This document shows positions 23,304 through 31,174 of a DNA stretch of 48,937 nt, one piece after another. A program made the translations under genes and the position numbers. Source of the DNA: Lishizhenia tianjinensis (GTDB lineage: Bacteria > Bacteroidota > Bacteroidia > Flavobacteriales_D > Crocinitomicaceae); assembly GCA_943330745.2 (NCBI GenBank), contig CALQIX020000026.1, forward strand, positions 1 through 48,937. The letters run 5' to 3'. How positions within the stretch are numbered: the first letter of the stretch is position 1; every line of letters begins with the position of its first letter. The notes under the pieces were generated by a model. It did not search any database, was not told the origin of the DNA, and saw only the letters and a list, made by a program, of their open reading frames with translations.

Positions 23304-23816
23304 TCAAGATTCCTTTTTATTTCTACTCAATCCTTTAATAATTTTACTTTTTTCTTTGGCATAAGAAGAAGTAAAACCACATTGACTAGTATTAACTTTT
23401 AAACTGTTTTTTGTTCTTTCCGGTTCATCCCATTCAACATATTTATTTTGACTTGCAAACACGATATACTTTTGTCCCACCGTGAACGTAAAACCACAAT
23501 CTATGTCTCCAAATCCAGCGTAAATTATAATTTGATCATTTTTGATTCTTCCTTTAAACCGTTTTTCAATTTGGATTGTTGTACGAACTAGTTGAACCGA
23601 ATCGCGTTCAGCACTACCGGCTTTTAAGTATCCTTTTTCTACCAATATTGGATATAGGGTATCTTTAACCCAAACAATTTCTTTAGATATAACTGTACCC
23701 TCAAAAATATAAGCTGATTGTTTAAAATCTTCTTCCATTGTTTCTGGACCTAAACAGGTACAGCAGTAAGAATAAATGTTGTTTGCAAGAAAAAAGAAAA
23801 TAATTAGTGTTCTCAT
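23304..23816 (-). CDS. Secreted TIMP/NTR-like cysteine protein
   Basis: A 170-residue protein with a signal peptide, then CCTCLGPETMEEDFKQSAYI at the mature N-terminus, a beta-barrel pattern (FEGTVISKE, TTIQIEKRFKGRI, GQKYIVFASQN) and paired cysteines (DCGFTF, SQCGFT). The CxC start and the KYIVFA strand are typical of bacterial NTR/TIMP-like domains. Such proteins are exported with disulfides; the activity here is unknown. The region 23028-23303 upstream of the next gene holds nothing that I recognise. Confidence 0.65.
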   Translation of the reverse strand: MRTLIIFFFLANNIYSYCCTCLGPETMEEDFKQSAYIFEGTVISKEIVWVKDTLYPILVEKGYLKAGSAERDSVQLVRTTIQIEKRFKGRIKNDQIIIYAGFGDIDCGFTFTVGQKYIVFASQNKYVEWDEPERTKNSLKVNTSQCGFTSSYAKEKSKIIKGLSRNKKES

Positions 23817-23914
23817 GGTATTTTAATTCTAGTTAGTTGACACTTCAGATGGATGCAACGATTCTCAACTAGGAGACTTGGGCTTCTCGGAAAGGGTAGT
23901 TCAGCCCGTGGATT

Positions 23915-24358
23915 TTAGTTGAAGTTACAAACCTTTATTTTTTTTGATAATTCTTCATTTAATTGATGAATATATTCAAGCCATTTCATTGCTATCTTTT
24001 CGTTAAACTTGAACCAAACATCATCAAATAATTCTCCCTCAATTACCCTAATAGGTGCTGGTAATCCTGGTAAAATTTGAATTATAATAGCTCTGGAATC
24101 ATTAAATATTATATTCGCATAATTTTGAGCGCCTTTTGGAAAAAATTCGTTGGATTTTTTTGATTTATTCAAAAATTCAGATATTGTTTTCACATCTGCT
24201 ATTATATAAGCAGAATCTTTTTTCTCTAAGGGATTATTTCTTCCATAAAATTTGAATTCTTTTATTTCATTCCAATTATATTTTTGAAACACTTGACTAG
24301 TACAAGATAAATGTATAATAACAATAAATACTACTGACAATAAATTTAAATTTCTCAT
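23915..24358 (-). CDS. Lipoprotein of unknown function
   Basis: A 147-residue lipoprotein (lipobox HLSC, Cys19) with an exported domain: IADVKTISEFLNKSKKSNEF and SRAIIIQILPGLPAPIRVIE. Family not recognised. The gene starts 19 bases from the attC-like site 24378-24525, so it may be part of a small outlying cassette cluster. Confidence 0.68.
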   Translation of the reverse strand: MRNLNLLSVVFIVIIHLSCTSQVFQKYNWNEIKEFKFYGRNNPLEKKDSAYIIADVKTISEFLNKSKKSNEFFPKGAQNYANIIFNDSRAIIIQILPGLPAPIRVIEGELFDDVWFKFNEKIAMKWLEYIHQLNEELSKKIKVCNFN

Positions 24359-24377
24359 ACTCTGATTTTTATGGTTT

Positions 24378-24525
24378 AACGTTTCCGCGCTTGGCGAAGA
24401 AGCCGATTTTTAAAATTAATATTATTTACCTTCGGTGCTGCTTCGCGGTGCGATCAATGATCTAAAGTTTTTATGTTAATCGTTTTTCGTTAAATAGATT
24501 TCGGCTTTTTTGCTAAGCGTGTGTT
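24378..24525 (-). repeat. attC-like site w, outside the main array
   Basis: AACGTTTCCGCGCTTGGCGAAGAAGCCGAT pairs with ATTTCGGCTTTTTTGCTAAGCGTGTGTT. It resembles site d and sits 6 kb away from the main array. Confidence 0.78.
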
Positions 24526-24957
24526 AGAGGTATCTTGTTTTAAGTTATAATCATTAATAAGTATTCTTTTCTGAATTTCTTTATTTTTCAACCAAAACTT
24601 CCATTTCGGGAAATTCAATTTGTGTAATGTGTCCCAAGTTCCATTATCGTTTATTGTTTGAAAATGAAATCTTTTAGGTTGACCGTCCCATGAGTACTCA
24701 ATAATTCTCATTCTGCCAATTAGTCCTTCAAGGAGATTTAAAATAAGTTCTTCAAAACTTCTTTCATTATGATTGAAATGATCATGTACGCCTCCATTTC
24801 CGTAAACAATAAAACTCTCTCGCGGATGAAAAAAGATTTTAATATCAAATCCGTCTTCATTTGAAGCTTTAAGCACTAAATCATCTTCATTTAGATTATA
24901 TTTTAAATCTTCAACTAAGTCGCTTAGTTCAATAATTATATCTTGAATGTTTATCAT
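24490..24957 (-). CDS. Cytoplasmic-looking cassette protein, end encoded by attC-like site
   Basis: A 155-residue protein with no signal peptide or membrane segment: an acidic N-terminal helix (DIIIELSDLVEDLKYNLNED), then RESFIVYGNGGVHDHFNHNE and WKFWLKNKEIQKRI. Family not recognised; the size and pattern recall small immunity-type proteins (guess). The frame crosses the recombination core, and the last ten residues TRLAKKPKSI come from site w. The cassette ends are a perfect 10-bp inverted repeat (GTTAGAGGTA / TACCTCTAAC). Confidence 0.7.
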   Translation of the reverse strand: MINIQDIIIELSDLVEDLKYNLNEDDLVLKASNEDGFDIKIFFHPRESFIVYGNGGVHDHFNHNERSFEELILNLLEGLIGRMRIIEYSWDGQPKRFHFQTINDNGTWDTLHKLNFPKWKFWLKNKEIQKRILINDYNLKQDTSNTRLAKKPKSI

Positions 24958-24975
24958 GGATATCTCATTACCTCT

Positions 24976-25107
24976 AACTTACTTAACCCCCCACTATCTC
25001 CCAGAAGTATAACATACACTTGTTCGCTTTGCCTAATAAAGTGGAGATTTACGAATATATTAATAAACTTCCTAAATCTAGTAATATCAAATATCATTGT
25101 TGAAACG
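24976..25107 (-). repeat. Second diverged relative of the 220-bp repeat
   Basis: Begins AACTTACTTAACCCCCCACT. Shares GTATAACATACACTTGTTCG and ACGAATATATTAATAAACTT with the copy at 22269. It lies upstream of the cassette gene 24490-24957, the same position that B1-B4 take. Confidence 0.6.
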
Positions 25108-25244
25108 TGTAATTATTAAGAAAATCCCTTTTTAAAATTGACTTAAACAAAACTGGGAGCTTTATTCTGCCTTCAAGGTGGTTCCAAGCACTTTGATTGA
25201 TTTGGACAAATCAATGAATGCAGGAATCTCAATACATTTCCCTT

Positions 25245-25664
25245 TTATTTTCCATGCGTAAGTTTCAATACCTTAGCATTTCTAGCATCAACAATAATCA
25301 AAAAAGTTCCCCCATTCATTCCTTTGGGCAACGTACCCGAAATTACCCAATGATTATCAATCAGATAGCTTTCATATGGCTTTTGAATTTCGATATTATT
25401 TTTTCCATATACGCTGTAAAGAATTGGTTCAATAACTTGTTGAGCCGTTTCTTTATCCTTGATGATAATCGTATTTGTATCAATTACGTTGTGTTGCGTT
25501 TGATCTGTTCGTGCTGTTTTGAGTTCTTTTTCAGCATATGACCTACCCAGTATAATTCTTTCATGTTGATTTGTTTTTTCGCTATCAATTTGACAGCAAG
25601 CAGTTAATGCAAGTGCAAAGAACATCAATAGACTAAGGTATTTTGGATTTTTTAGAACGATCAT
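25245..25664 (-). CDS. Lipoprotein with NTF2-fold immunity-like domain
   Basis: A 139-residue lipoprotein (LALTAC lipobox). The last 70 residues, IIIKDKETAQQVIEPILYSV, YLIDNHWVISGTLPKGMNGG and TFLIIVDARNAKVLKLTHGK, match the pattern of NTF2-fold immunity proteins (recalled, not searched). These usually guard against polymorphic or contact-dependent toxins, but no toxin gene is next to it. It starts 11 bases after the TPR gene and is probably cotranscribed with it. Confidence 0.7.
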   Translation of the reverse strand: MIVLKNPKYLSLLMFFALALTACCQIDSEKTNQHERIILGRSYAEKELKTARTDQTQHNVIDTNTIIIKDKETAQQVIEPILYSVYGKNNIEIQKPYESYLIDNHWVISGTLPKGMNGGTFLIIVDARNAKVLKLTHGK

Positions 25665-25675
25665 CTTTTTTAAAT

Positions 25676-27010
25676 TTAATATTCGTTTTTATTGATTTCA
25701 TTCATTTTAGCAACGGCTTCTGGCTCTCCTTTATCTATGGATAAATTCAAAAATTCAATCCCTCTCTCCAAATCACCTTTCTTTATCAAGAAATCTGCGT
25801 AATGATACTCCAATAAATCAACAGGGACAGTTAATGATTCAAATGATTTTATGAAGTAATTTTCAGCTTGCACATTATCTCCTTTCGATTGATAATAGAG
25901 GGCTAAATTCCTAAATGAATAAGCAATATCATTGTATTTAGTGGCCATTGCTTTATCAATCCATTTTTTACCTTCCTCCCACTCTCCTATCTGAATCAAC
26001 GCATATCCTAAATTATCATTGGCAAATGCATTTTCTGGATTCAACTGAATTGAACTTTTAAAATATTCGACACTTCGTTGATAGTGTTGCAGCATGATGC
26101 AATTATATCCCATATCGTTGTAGGCATCAGATTTCAACAAAATATTTTTTGTCAGTTCTACTAACCTTTCCAATTTGCCAATGGCGTCTTCATATTCCTT
26201 CAAAAAATATTTGTCATTTGCCGACTTTAATAGCTGGTATGCTTCTAATTCATTCTTATCAAAAAGATTTGTTGGGTTTTGTGACAAATACTTCATGTTA
26301 ATTTCAAATTGCCGTTTTATTTCAATTGGTAATTCATTTTTCCAATGAGGTGAGTTGTCATTTTGTAACTTAGCATATAAAGCGAGTGCATAGGCCATAA
26401 TTTCAATAGGCATTTCGGATTTATATTTCCATTTTTGCACCCACATTCCAACTTCTACCGAACCTGAATCTTCAAGATGTTGCGACAATAATACTCCAAA
26501 GCCAAAAAAGATTCCAGCTATATATATAAACAATTGAGAATCTTCATTTTGCTCTAATTGAATGGAATACACATTTAGCTTGATAAAAACGAATTCAAGT
26601 ATTAAAAAGTAAACCAATCTTTTCGGTTGTTGAAGTAAAAAGTTTGCCACATAAATTTTATAATTCCCATCAAGAATTTCTACTTCTGTTTCGAATGTGT
26701 TTCCTTCAACAGATAAAGGCATTCCTGAGATATCCCTCAAGTCTTTATGTAATTCAAACGTTATACAATCCCTATTTATCCGAAATAATGTACATAAGTC
26801 AGCAAGTATATTTTCTAGTAAAACCGCTTCATTTTCAAATGTTTTAGGGAAGAAGTCTTTTGAAAATAGAATGGGATTACTTTCAGGATGAGGATAACTA
26901 AAGGCATTGATTAACCAATGAAAATTTTCTTCCACCCAAAGTTGTTCCGTTGCTGAAATGAGAATCTTTGAGTCCTCCTTCTTCTTATTAAAAAAACCAA
27001 ATAATTTCAA
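25676..27010 (-). CDS. TPR protein with unknown N-terminal domain
   Basis: A 444-residue cytoplasmic protein. Residues 1-200 form an unfamiliar domain (WVEENFHWLINAFSYPHPES, FETEVEILDGNYKIYVANFL, PKRLVYFLILEFVFIKLNVY). Residues about 255-430 are TPRs (AYNDMGYNCIMLQHYQRSVE, YFKSSIQLNPENAFANDNLG, AYSFRNLALYYQSKGDNVQA). It is probably cotranscribed with the NTF2-fold lipoprotein 11 bases downstream and preceded by the SanA-like gene 87 bases upstream. Confidence 0.8.
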   Translation of the reverse strand: MKLFGFFNKKKEDSKILISATEQLWVEENFHWLINAFSYPHPESNPILFSKDFFPKTFENEAVLLENILADLCTLFRINRDCITFELHKDLRDISGMPLSVEGNTFETEVEILDGNYKIYVANFLLQQPKRLVYFLILEFVFIKLNVYSIQLEQNEDSQLFIYIAGIFFGFGVLLSQHLEDSGSVEVGMWVQKWKYKSEMPIEIMAYALALYAKLQNDNSPHWKNELPIEIKRQFEINMKYLSQNPTNLFDKNELEAYQLLKSANDKYFLKEYEDAIGKLERLVELTKNILLKSDAYNDMGYNCIMLQHYQRSVEYFKSSIQLNPENAFANDNLGYALIQIGEWEEGKKWIDKAMATKYNDIAYSFRNLALYYQSKGDNVQAENYFIKSFESLTVPVDLLEYHYADFLIKKGDLERGIEFLNLSIDKGEPEAVAKMNEINKNEY

Positions 27011-27097
27011 ATCCTTGATACTAACTAATTACTATTCATTCAAAAAACGAATCAAACCGTTCAAACTTTTGTGAGTAAAATCGTTTACCCTTGCTCT

Positions 27098-27742
27098 TTA
27101 TTCACCCATAGGTATTTCAATCTTTTTCCCGAGAAATTTCGGTTCGTTGCCAATGATGAAATCCAAAAACAACTTCACACGCGCAAACTTTTCTCTTACC
27201 TTAGTTTTAAATCCATTATAGGCAGTTACATCTTTGGCGTTGTATCCAATGGCTTTTATTCCGTAATGCCTTGCGATTACAATGGCACGTTCATTATGAA
27301 ATTGCTGTGAAATGACGGTGAATTCTGTTTGTGAAAACACTTTCTGTGCCCTAATAACCGAATCAAAGGTCCTGAAACCGGCATAATCTAGAAAAATGAC
27401 TGATTCCGGAATTCCCCGTTTGACTAACTCATTTTTCATGTCTGTTGGCTCGTCATAGGTTGATTTACTGTTGTCGCCACTGATTATCACATATTTGATT
27501 TTTGATTTTTTGTAAAGCTCCACCGTAGCGTCAATCCGATATTTCCAATACCCATTTATTTTACCATTACTTAAGTATTTGGATGTACCCAGCAGTAAAC
27601 CCACTCTATTTTTGGGGATTAAATTTGGATTGTCGTACAAATACGTTTTTGTAGAACTAGAAACATAGTAATCACATGAAAATAAGGTAATTATCGAAAT
27701 CACCAAGAGGATTGAAACCCCAATAACTAGTTTTTTTATCAT
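27098..27742 (-). CDS. sanA: SanA/YdcF-like DUF218 membrane protein
   Basis: A 214-residue protein with one N-terminal membrane segment, then the DUF218 signature: VGLLLGTSKYLSNGKINGYW, RIDATVELYKKSKIKYVIIS, GDNSKSTYDEPTDMKNELVK, LDYAGFRTFDSVIRAQKVF, FTVISQQFHNERAIVIARHY. SanA-like proteins affect the envelope permeability barrier (vancomycin at high temperature in enterics); the exact reaction is not known. Length and motifs are complete. Confidence 0.88.
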   Translation of the reverse strand: MIKKLVIGVSILLVISIITLFSCDYYVSSSTKTYLYDNPNLIPKNRVGLLLGTSKYLSNGKINGYWKYRIDATVELYKKSKIKYVIISGDNSKSTYDEPTDMKNELVKRGIPESVIFLDYAGFRTFDSVIRAQKVFSQTEFTVISQQFHNERAIVIARHYGIKAIGYNAKDVTAYNGFKTKVREKFARVKLFLDFIIGNEPKFLGKKIEIPMGE

Positions 27743-27975
27743 GAAATGAAACTCACCGTTTGTAGTTGCTAATCTATTTATTTTTAAGCGAACACCATAA
27801 CGAATGTATAAATAATTTCTCCATTCTAATTAGTCGAAAACGTAATAATTGTAATTTTCTTAAGTGATAAATGTTTTAGCCTTTTTAACTTTGTTCAATT
27901 TTTGTATATTTATTTAAACTTACCATTTTAACAAAATAGAATGATTGTTATTCAGAGAATAAAAAAACAAAAACC

Positions 27976-28539
27976 ATGAAGTTTATCTCTTTCATTGCTG
28001 CCAGTTTAATCCTTTTTAGTTGCCATCAAAGAACTGAAACGGTTAAGGAAGCAACAAAAAATCTAAAAACGGGAAATACAAAAATTGGTAAAAAGTTCTT
28101 CGAGTATGATGAAATCGAGTATTATACCAACGCAATTGATGAGGAAAACATTGAAAAATTATACGATAATCAATCAAAATCAGTGTTAGACTCCTTGAAA
28201 ATGGGTGTAATTTTAGGTGAAATACCAACCTCTATTTCAGATTTAGTATTCATAGATCAGCTAGGCAAATTTGGGTATCAAAAGTTTTCCATCGATAAGT
28301 CCAAATTTAGGGAGGTTGACGCTATTTTCGTTGAAAAAGTTAAAAATGAAGGTGTTGTTTCTGCATGTATTTATGTTTATCGTGACATTCTCATTTTTAA
28401 AAAGAAAAATAAAGTAGTTGGTATAGCTAAAATTTGTTTTGGGTGCAATGCCCTTCATATTACTGGCACTAAAGCCCACACTCAAAATTTTGGAGAAAAT
28501 GGAGATTATGAAAAACTTGCTAAATTGCTTGGAAAATAA
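27976..28539 (+). CDS. Lipoprotein of unknown function
   Basis: A 187-residue lipoprotein (lipobox LFSC, Cys16), divergent from the SanA-like gene. Exported domain includes FFEYDEIEYYTNAIDEENIE, KVKNEGVVSACIYVYRDILI and KICFGCNALHITGTKAHTQN. A CFGC motif is present, but I do not recognise the family. It may head a small operon with the next three genes. Confidence 0.75.
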   Translation: MKFISFIAASLILFSCHQRTETVKEATKNLKTGNTKIGKKFFEYDEIEYYTNAIDEENIEKLYDNQSKSVLDSLKMGVILGEIPTSISDLVFIDQLGKFGYQKFSIDKSKFREVDAIFVEKVKNEGVVSACIYVYRDILIFKKKNKVVGIAKICFGCNALHITGTKAHTQNFGENGDYEKLAKLLGK

Positions 28540-28592
28540 AATTAAGAATTAATAAAACTGTTTCCTTTATGCGGAATGAAATTAACTCATGT

Positions 28593-28712
28593 ATGAAATA
28601 TCTTTTCGCACTATTTATTACTCTGGGACTTGTTTCTTGCGGAATTTGGAAAAAAGATACCCTTGCCAAAATTAGATTATCTATACCTATAACATTTTGT
28701 CCTCGAAAATAA
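28593..28712 (+). CDS. Short lipoprotein-like peptide, possibly a remnant
   Basis: Thirty-nine codons from ATG 28593: a lipoprotein signal (LGLVSC) and then only about 24 residues. It overlaps the next gene by 16 bases in another frame. It could be a truncated lipoprotein or a real small lipoprotein. Confidence 0.4.
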   Translation: MKYLFALFITLGLVSCGIWKKDTLAKIRLSIPITFCPRK

Positions 28713-29077
28713 ACCAAAATAACATACAAAATACGATTGGAATTCTAATTCTACTGCTTGGAATGCTGTTGTTGCCTTGTGTATTTCAAAAAGGAGGAGT
28801 TGAAAATGAAGTGCTAGTATCTATTGGGGGTGTCTCACTTATGAGTTGTTTGCTTTTATTGGTCCGCACATTAAATTATAAAGAGCTTCTACTCGCCATT
28901 TGTATTTTCCCTATCTTACTCTTTTTAGGTTTGGCACTACAATTTCTGATTGTGATTGTACTGTATGGGGATAAAACCTGGTGGTTGTGGGAAACGAAAC
29001 CAAGAATTATTTTGAACGGTTTCTTGTTTGGAACGATAGGAATTGGAACTTGGATAATTAAAGCAGTTAAACAATGA
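28697..29077 (+). CDS. Four-helix membrane protein
   Basis: About 126 residues with four membrane segments (about 14-30, 40-58, 66-88, 105-122). The start is unclear: the first in-frame candidate is TTG at 28697, and a later ATG would cut the first helix. Function unknown. It overlaps the next gene by ATGA, so the two are coupled. Confidence 0.65.
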   Translation: MSSKINQNNIQNTIGILILLLGMLLLPCVFQKGGVENEVLVSIGGVSLMSCLLLLVRTLNYKELLLAICIFPILLFLGLALQFLIVIVLYGDKTWWLWETKPRIILNGFLFGTIGIGTWIIKAVKQ

Positions 29078-29589
29078 AAAAACATACTGTATTGACTTTA
29101 GCTTTCCTTTTTATTGGATTAAATTTTAGTTCTTTCGCTCAAAATATTGAAAAAAAAGATGTTGCAAAAACAGAAAACTTGGTCTTCGATTTTAGTGCAC
29201 AACGAATTAATACATATAAAGAGACGGTTGAAATTTTAGGGTCAATCATCAATCCAGGGGAGGATACAGTTTACTTTCTAACCACTTCTTGTGATGGTGA
29301 ACAGTATTCTATAGTTTTTGACACCACGCTTTTCACTTTAACTCCTACCCTTTTTTGCAACTTCAGTATGCCTCAAATTGGTAAAATTGCACCAAAGAGT
29401 AATTACAATTTTATGGCTCGTTTTCATTGCTCAAGCTTTCAATCTAAAATGAAATTGGGTTTTGACATTTGTTTAGTCAATAAGTCTTATACAACAATGC
29501 GACAAGAAGAATGGAATAAAATCCGAATTTTCAATCGGCCACCTGAGAATCAATACATTCTTTGGGCTGAGGAAAAAGAGATAAAATAA
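29074..29589 (+). CDS. Secreted protein of unknown function
   Basis: A 171-residue protein with a signal peptide (ends SSFAQ), then an Ig/DUF1573-like beta-sandwich pattern: ETVEILGSIINPGEDTVYFL, SCDGEQYSIVF, IAPKSNYNFMARFHCSSFQS. Cysteines are paired. Translationally coupled to the membrane protein upstream. Confidence 0.72.
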   Translation: MKKHTVLTLAFLFIGLNFSSFAQNIEKKDVAKTENLVFDFSAQRINTYKETVEILGSIINPGEDTVYFLTTSCDGEQYSIVFDTTLFTLTPTLFCNFSMPQIGKIAPKSNYNFMARFHCSSFQSKMKLGFDICLVNKSYTTMRQEEWNKIRIFNRPPENQYILWAEEKEIK

Positions 29590-29765
29590 GAGCTTTTGAT
29601 TTTTTGTTCTTCTTATACATTTTGTATATCTGAACTAGAATTCATTCCTGAAAATTTTATGGAGCCAGGTATCTAAAAAGGACTAACGTAGACAATCCAA
29701 TTGCCAAATAGAGGCTGATGTCGTTTTCGATTCTCGAAAATACGTGTTTCAGGGTGAAAAAGCAA

Positions 29766-30335
29766 CTTTTTTTTTCGTTTTACAACTGCATAAAAAAGGA
29801 CAACCTTTCACCCTGCAGTATTTAGAGCCCTAATAACATGCTTTTTTTCCTCGTCTAAAAATAAAGCACCACTCCTTTTTTCACCAAAAAACCAATGAAA
29901 CCAACAAGTAAGTCATGACTAGGTAAAAAACCTTTTTTTTCGTTTTTAACCAGCAAAAAAAGGACAACCTTACAGCCTGTAAGTAGAATCTTAAAAGCAT
30001 GTTTTTTTTCCTTGACTAAAAAAAGCACAATTCCTTTTTTTACAAAAAAACCTTTTGACACAATCTAAAACCTCTAATACAACCGACAAGTAAGTCCTGA
30101 CTGGGTAAAAAACCTTTTTTTTTTCGTTTTTAACCAGCAAAAAAGGACAACCTTACAGCCTGTAAATAGAATCTTAAAAGCATGTTTTTTTCCTTGACTA
30201 AAAAAAGCACCACGCCTTTTTTACCAAAAAACCTTTTGAGTAACCTTTCCCCCCACGTAAAAATACCCCATATAAATGTGACTGGCCAAAAAAGCTTTTT
30301 TTTCGTTTTTCAACTGCATAAAAAAGGACAACCTT
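29766..30335. repeat. Tandem repeat, about four units of 163-183 bp, rich in A/T runs
   Basis: The anchor AAGGACAACC recurs at 29797, 29960, 30143 and 30324. Units also share TTTTTTTTCGTTTTT, CAGCCTGTAA, AATCTTAAAAGCATG and CCTTGACTAAAAAAAGCAC. A CTGGGTAAAAA / TTTTTAACCAG stem flanks the T-run in the third unit. No gene is supported in 29590-30326; short frames there are made of homopolymers. Confidence 0.82.
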
Positions 30336-30637
30336 ATTTATACCAAATTCAGTGAAAAGTACAAGAAACAAATTTCTGAATTGGAAGAAAAATTAATGAA
30401 TCCAAGCCTTAGTAGTACTAACCTTAAAAAATGCATTTTAAACGGAGTCGAAATGGCTAAAAAACTCAGTGAAATATGGGCTTCTGGAGATTTATTTGAT
30501 AAGCATAAATTACAACATCTCCTGTTTCCTGATGGATTTGCTTATGACAAGCAAAATGGACGAGTTCTAACTTTTCGGACCAATGTGTTTTTTGAGTTAA
30601 CACGTTCAATATCAATGATTTTATCGGAAATAAAAAA
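30327..30637 (+). pseudogene. C-terminal remnant of a serine recombinase
   Basis: From about 30327 the plus frame reads DNLIYTKFSEKYKKQISELE, a coiled-coil segment, then EMAKKLSEIWASGDLFDKHK, LQHLLFPDGFAYDKQNGRVL and FRTNVFFELTRSIS. This order (coiled coil, LFPxGxxYD, TxxxNxxFxLxxS) is typical of the C-terminus of large serine recombinases in Bacteroidota. The catalytic N-terminus is absent and replaced by the tandem repeat. The frame stays open to 30710 only by running through the tRNA terminator and into the tRNA gene. Confidence 0.68.
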
Positions 30638-30669
30638 CGGAGATCCAATCAATATTGATCAAATCTCCG
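30632..30669 (-). terminator. Terminator of tRNA-Arg
   Basis: CGGAGAT / ATCTCCG stem (30638-30669) with an inner ATCAATATTGAT dyad, followed on the minus strand by six T. Directly downstream of the tRNA. Confidence 0.82.
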
Positions 30670-30675
30670 CTCGAG

Positions 30676-30749
30676 TGACCTTGTCAGGATTCAAACCTGA
30701 AACCTCCTGAGCCGTAATCAGGTGCGCTATTCAGTTGCGCCACAAGGCC
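30676..30749 (-). tRNA. tRNA-Arg(ACG)
   Basis: A 74-nt cloverleaf: acceptor GGCCTTG / CAAGGTC (one G-U pair), D-arm GCGC...GCGC, anticodon stem CCTGA / TCAGG with loop TTACGGC (anticodon ACG), T-arm TCAGG-TTTGAAT-CCTGA, discriminator A. CCA is not encoded. Confidence 0.95.
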
Positions 30750-30767
30750 ATTTTGTTTAATGGAATG

Positions 30768-30775
30768 CAAATATA
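30768..30775 (-). promoter_or_regulatory. -7 box of tRNA-Arg
   Basis: TATATTTG on the minus strand, a full TAnnTTTG match 19 bases before the tRNA. No clear -33 TTTG is present. Confidence 0.5.
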
Positions 30776-30845
30776 CTAGTTTTTTATTATTTTTTATTTT
30801 TTAAACTCAATTATTTTTTACTACCTTTATTTAAAATTTAGCAAA

Positions 30846-31058
30846 ATGAAAAAATTAATTTTAGTATTGGCTTTAACCGTTTATTCTGGTTCAATGATTT
30901 CAACGGCAATTGCAGCGAATAATGGAGCTACAGTTGTTTTAAATGACGACGATAAGAAAAAGAAGAAAAAGAAGAAATCTTGTTGCTCTTCAACTGAAGC
31001 GAAATCTTGTCCTGCTAAAACAGAGACTAAGTCTTGTTGTTCTTCAAAAAAGAATTAA
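30846..31058 (+). CDS. Small secreted Lys- and Cys-rich protein
   Basis: A 70-residue protein with a signal peptide (MKKLILVLALTVYSGSMIST...AIAA), a run of eight lysines after DDD, then three Cys clusters (SCCSSTEAKSCP, SCCSSKKN). This could be a metal-binding or disulfide-rich peptide; that is inference. It has its own strong terminator at 31075-31107, so it is probably expressed alone. Confidence 0.75.
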   Translation: MKKLILVLALTVYSGSMISTAIAANNGATVVLNDDDKKKKKKKKSCCSSTEAKSCPAKTETKSCCSSKKN

Positions 31059-31074
31059 TAACACATTAAATCGT

Positions 31075-31107
31075 AAAAGCTGTCTTATTAAAGGCAGCTT
31101 TTTTTTT
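31075..31107 (+). terminator. Rho-independent terminator
   Basis: Twelve-pair stem AAAAGCTGTCTT / AAGGCAGCTTTT, loop ATTA, then T8. Ends the small secreted-protein gene. Confidence 0.9.
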
Positions 31108-31126
31108 GCCTCAATATTTTTAGTCC

Positions 31127-31150
31127 AAAAAAAAAGGTCGTAAAACGACC
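31127..31150 (-). terminator. Rho-independent terminator
   Basis: On the minus strand GGTCGT-TTT-ACGACC followed by nine T. Ends the T9SS protein gene 31175-32935. Confidence 0.85.
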
Positions 31151-31174
31151 CTTTCCTTCTATAATAAATCATTC

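Noticed and set aside
29855..30061. A 68-codon frame in the tandem repeat
   Set aside because: It consists of Lys/Phe/Leu runs from A/T homopolymers and recurs with the repeat unit.
29766..30335. CRISPR array
   Set aside because: The repeats are 163-183 bp apart, made of long homopolymers, without short uniform repeats and unique spacers, and no cas genes are near.
30638..30710. Extension of the recombinase fragment to position 710 past 30000
   Set aside because: The frame remains open only by running through the tRNA terminator and into the tRNA, which has its own promoter and cloverleaf.
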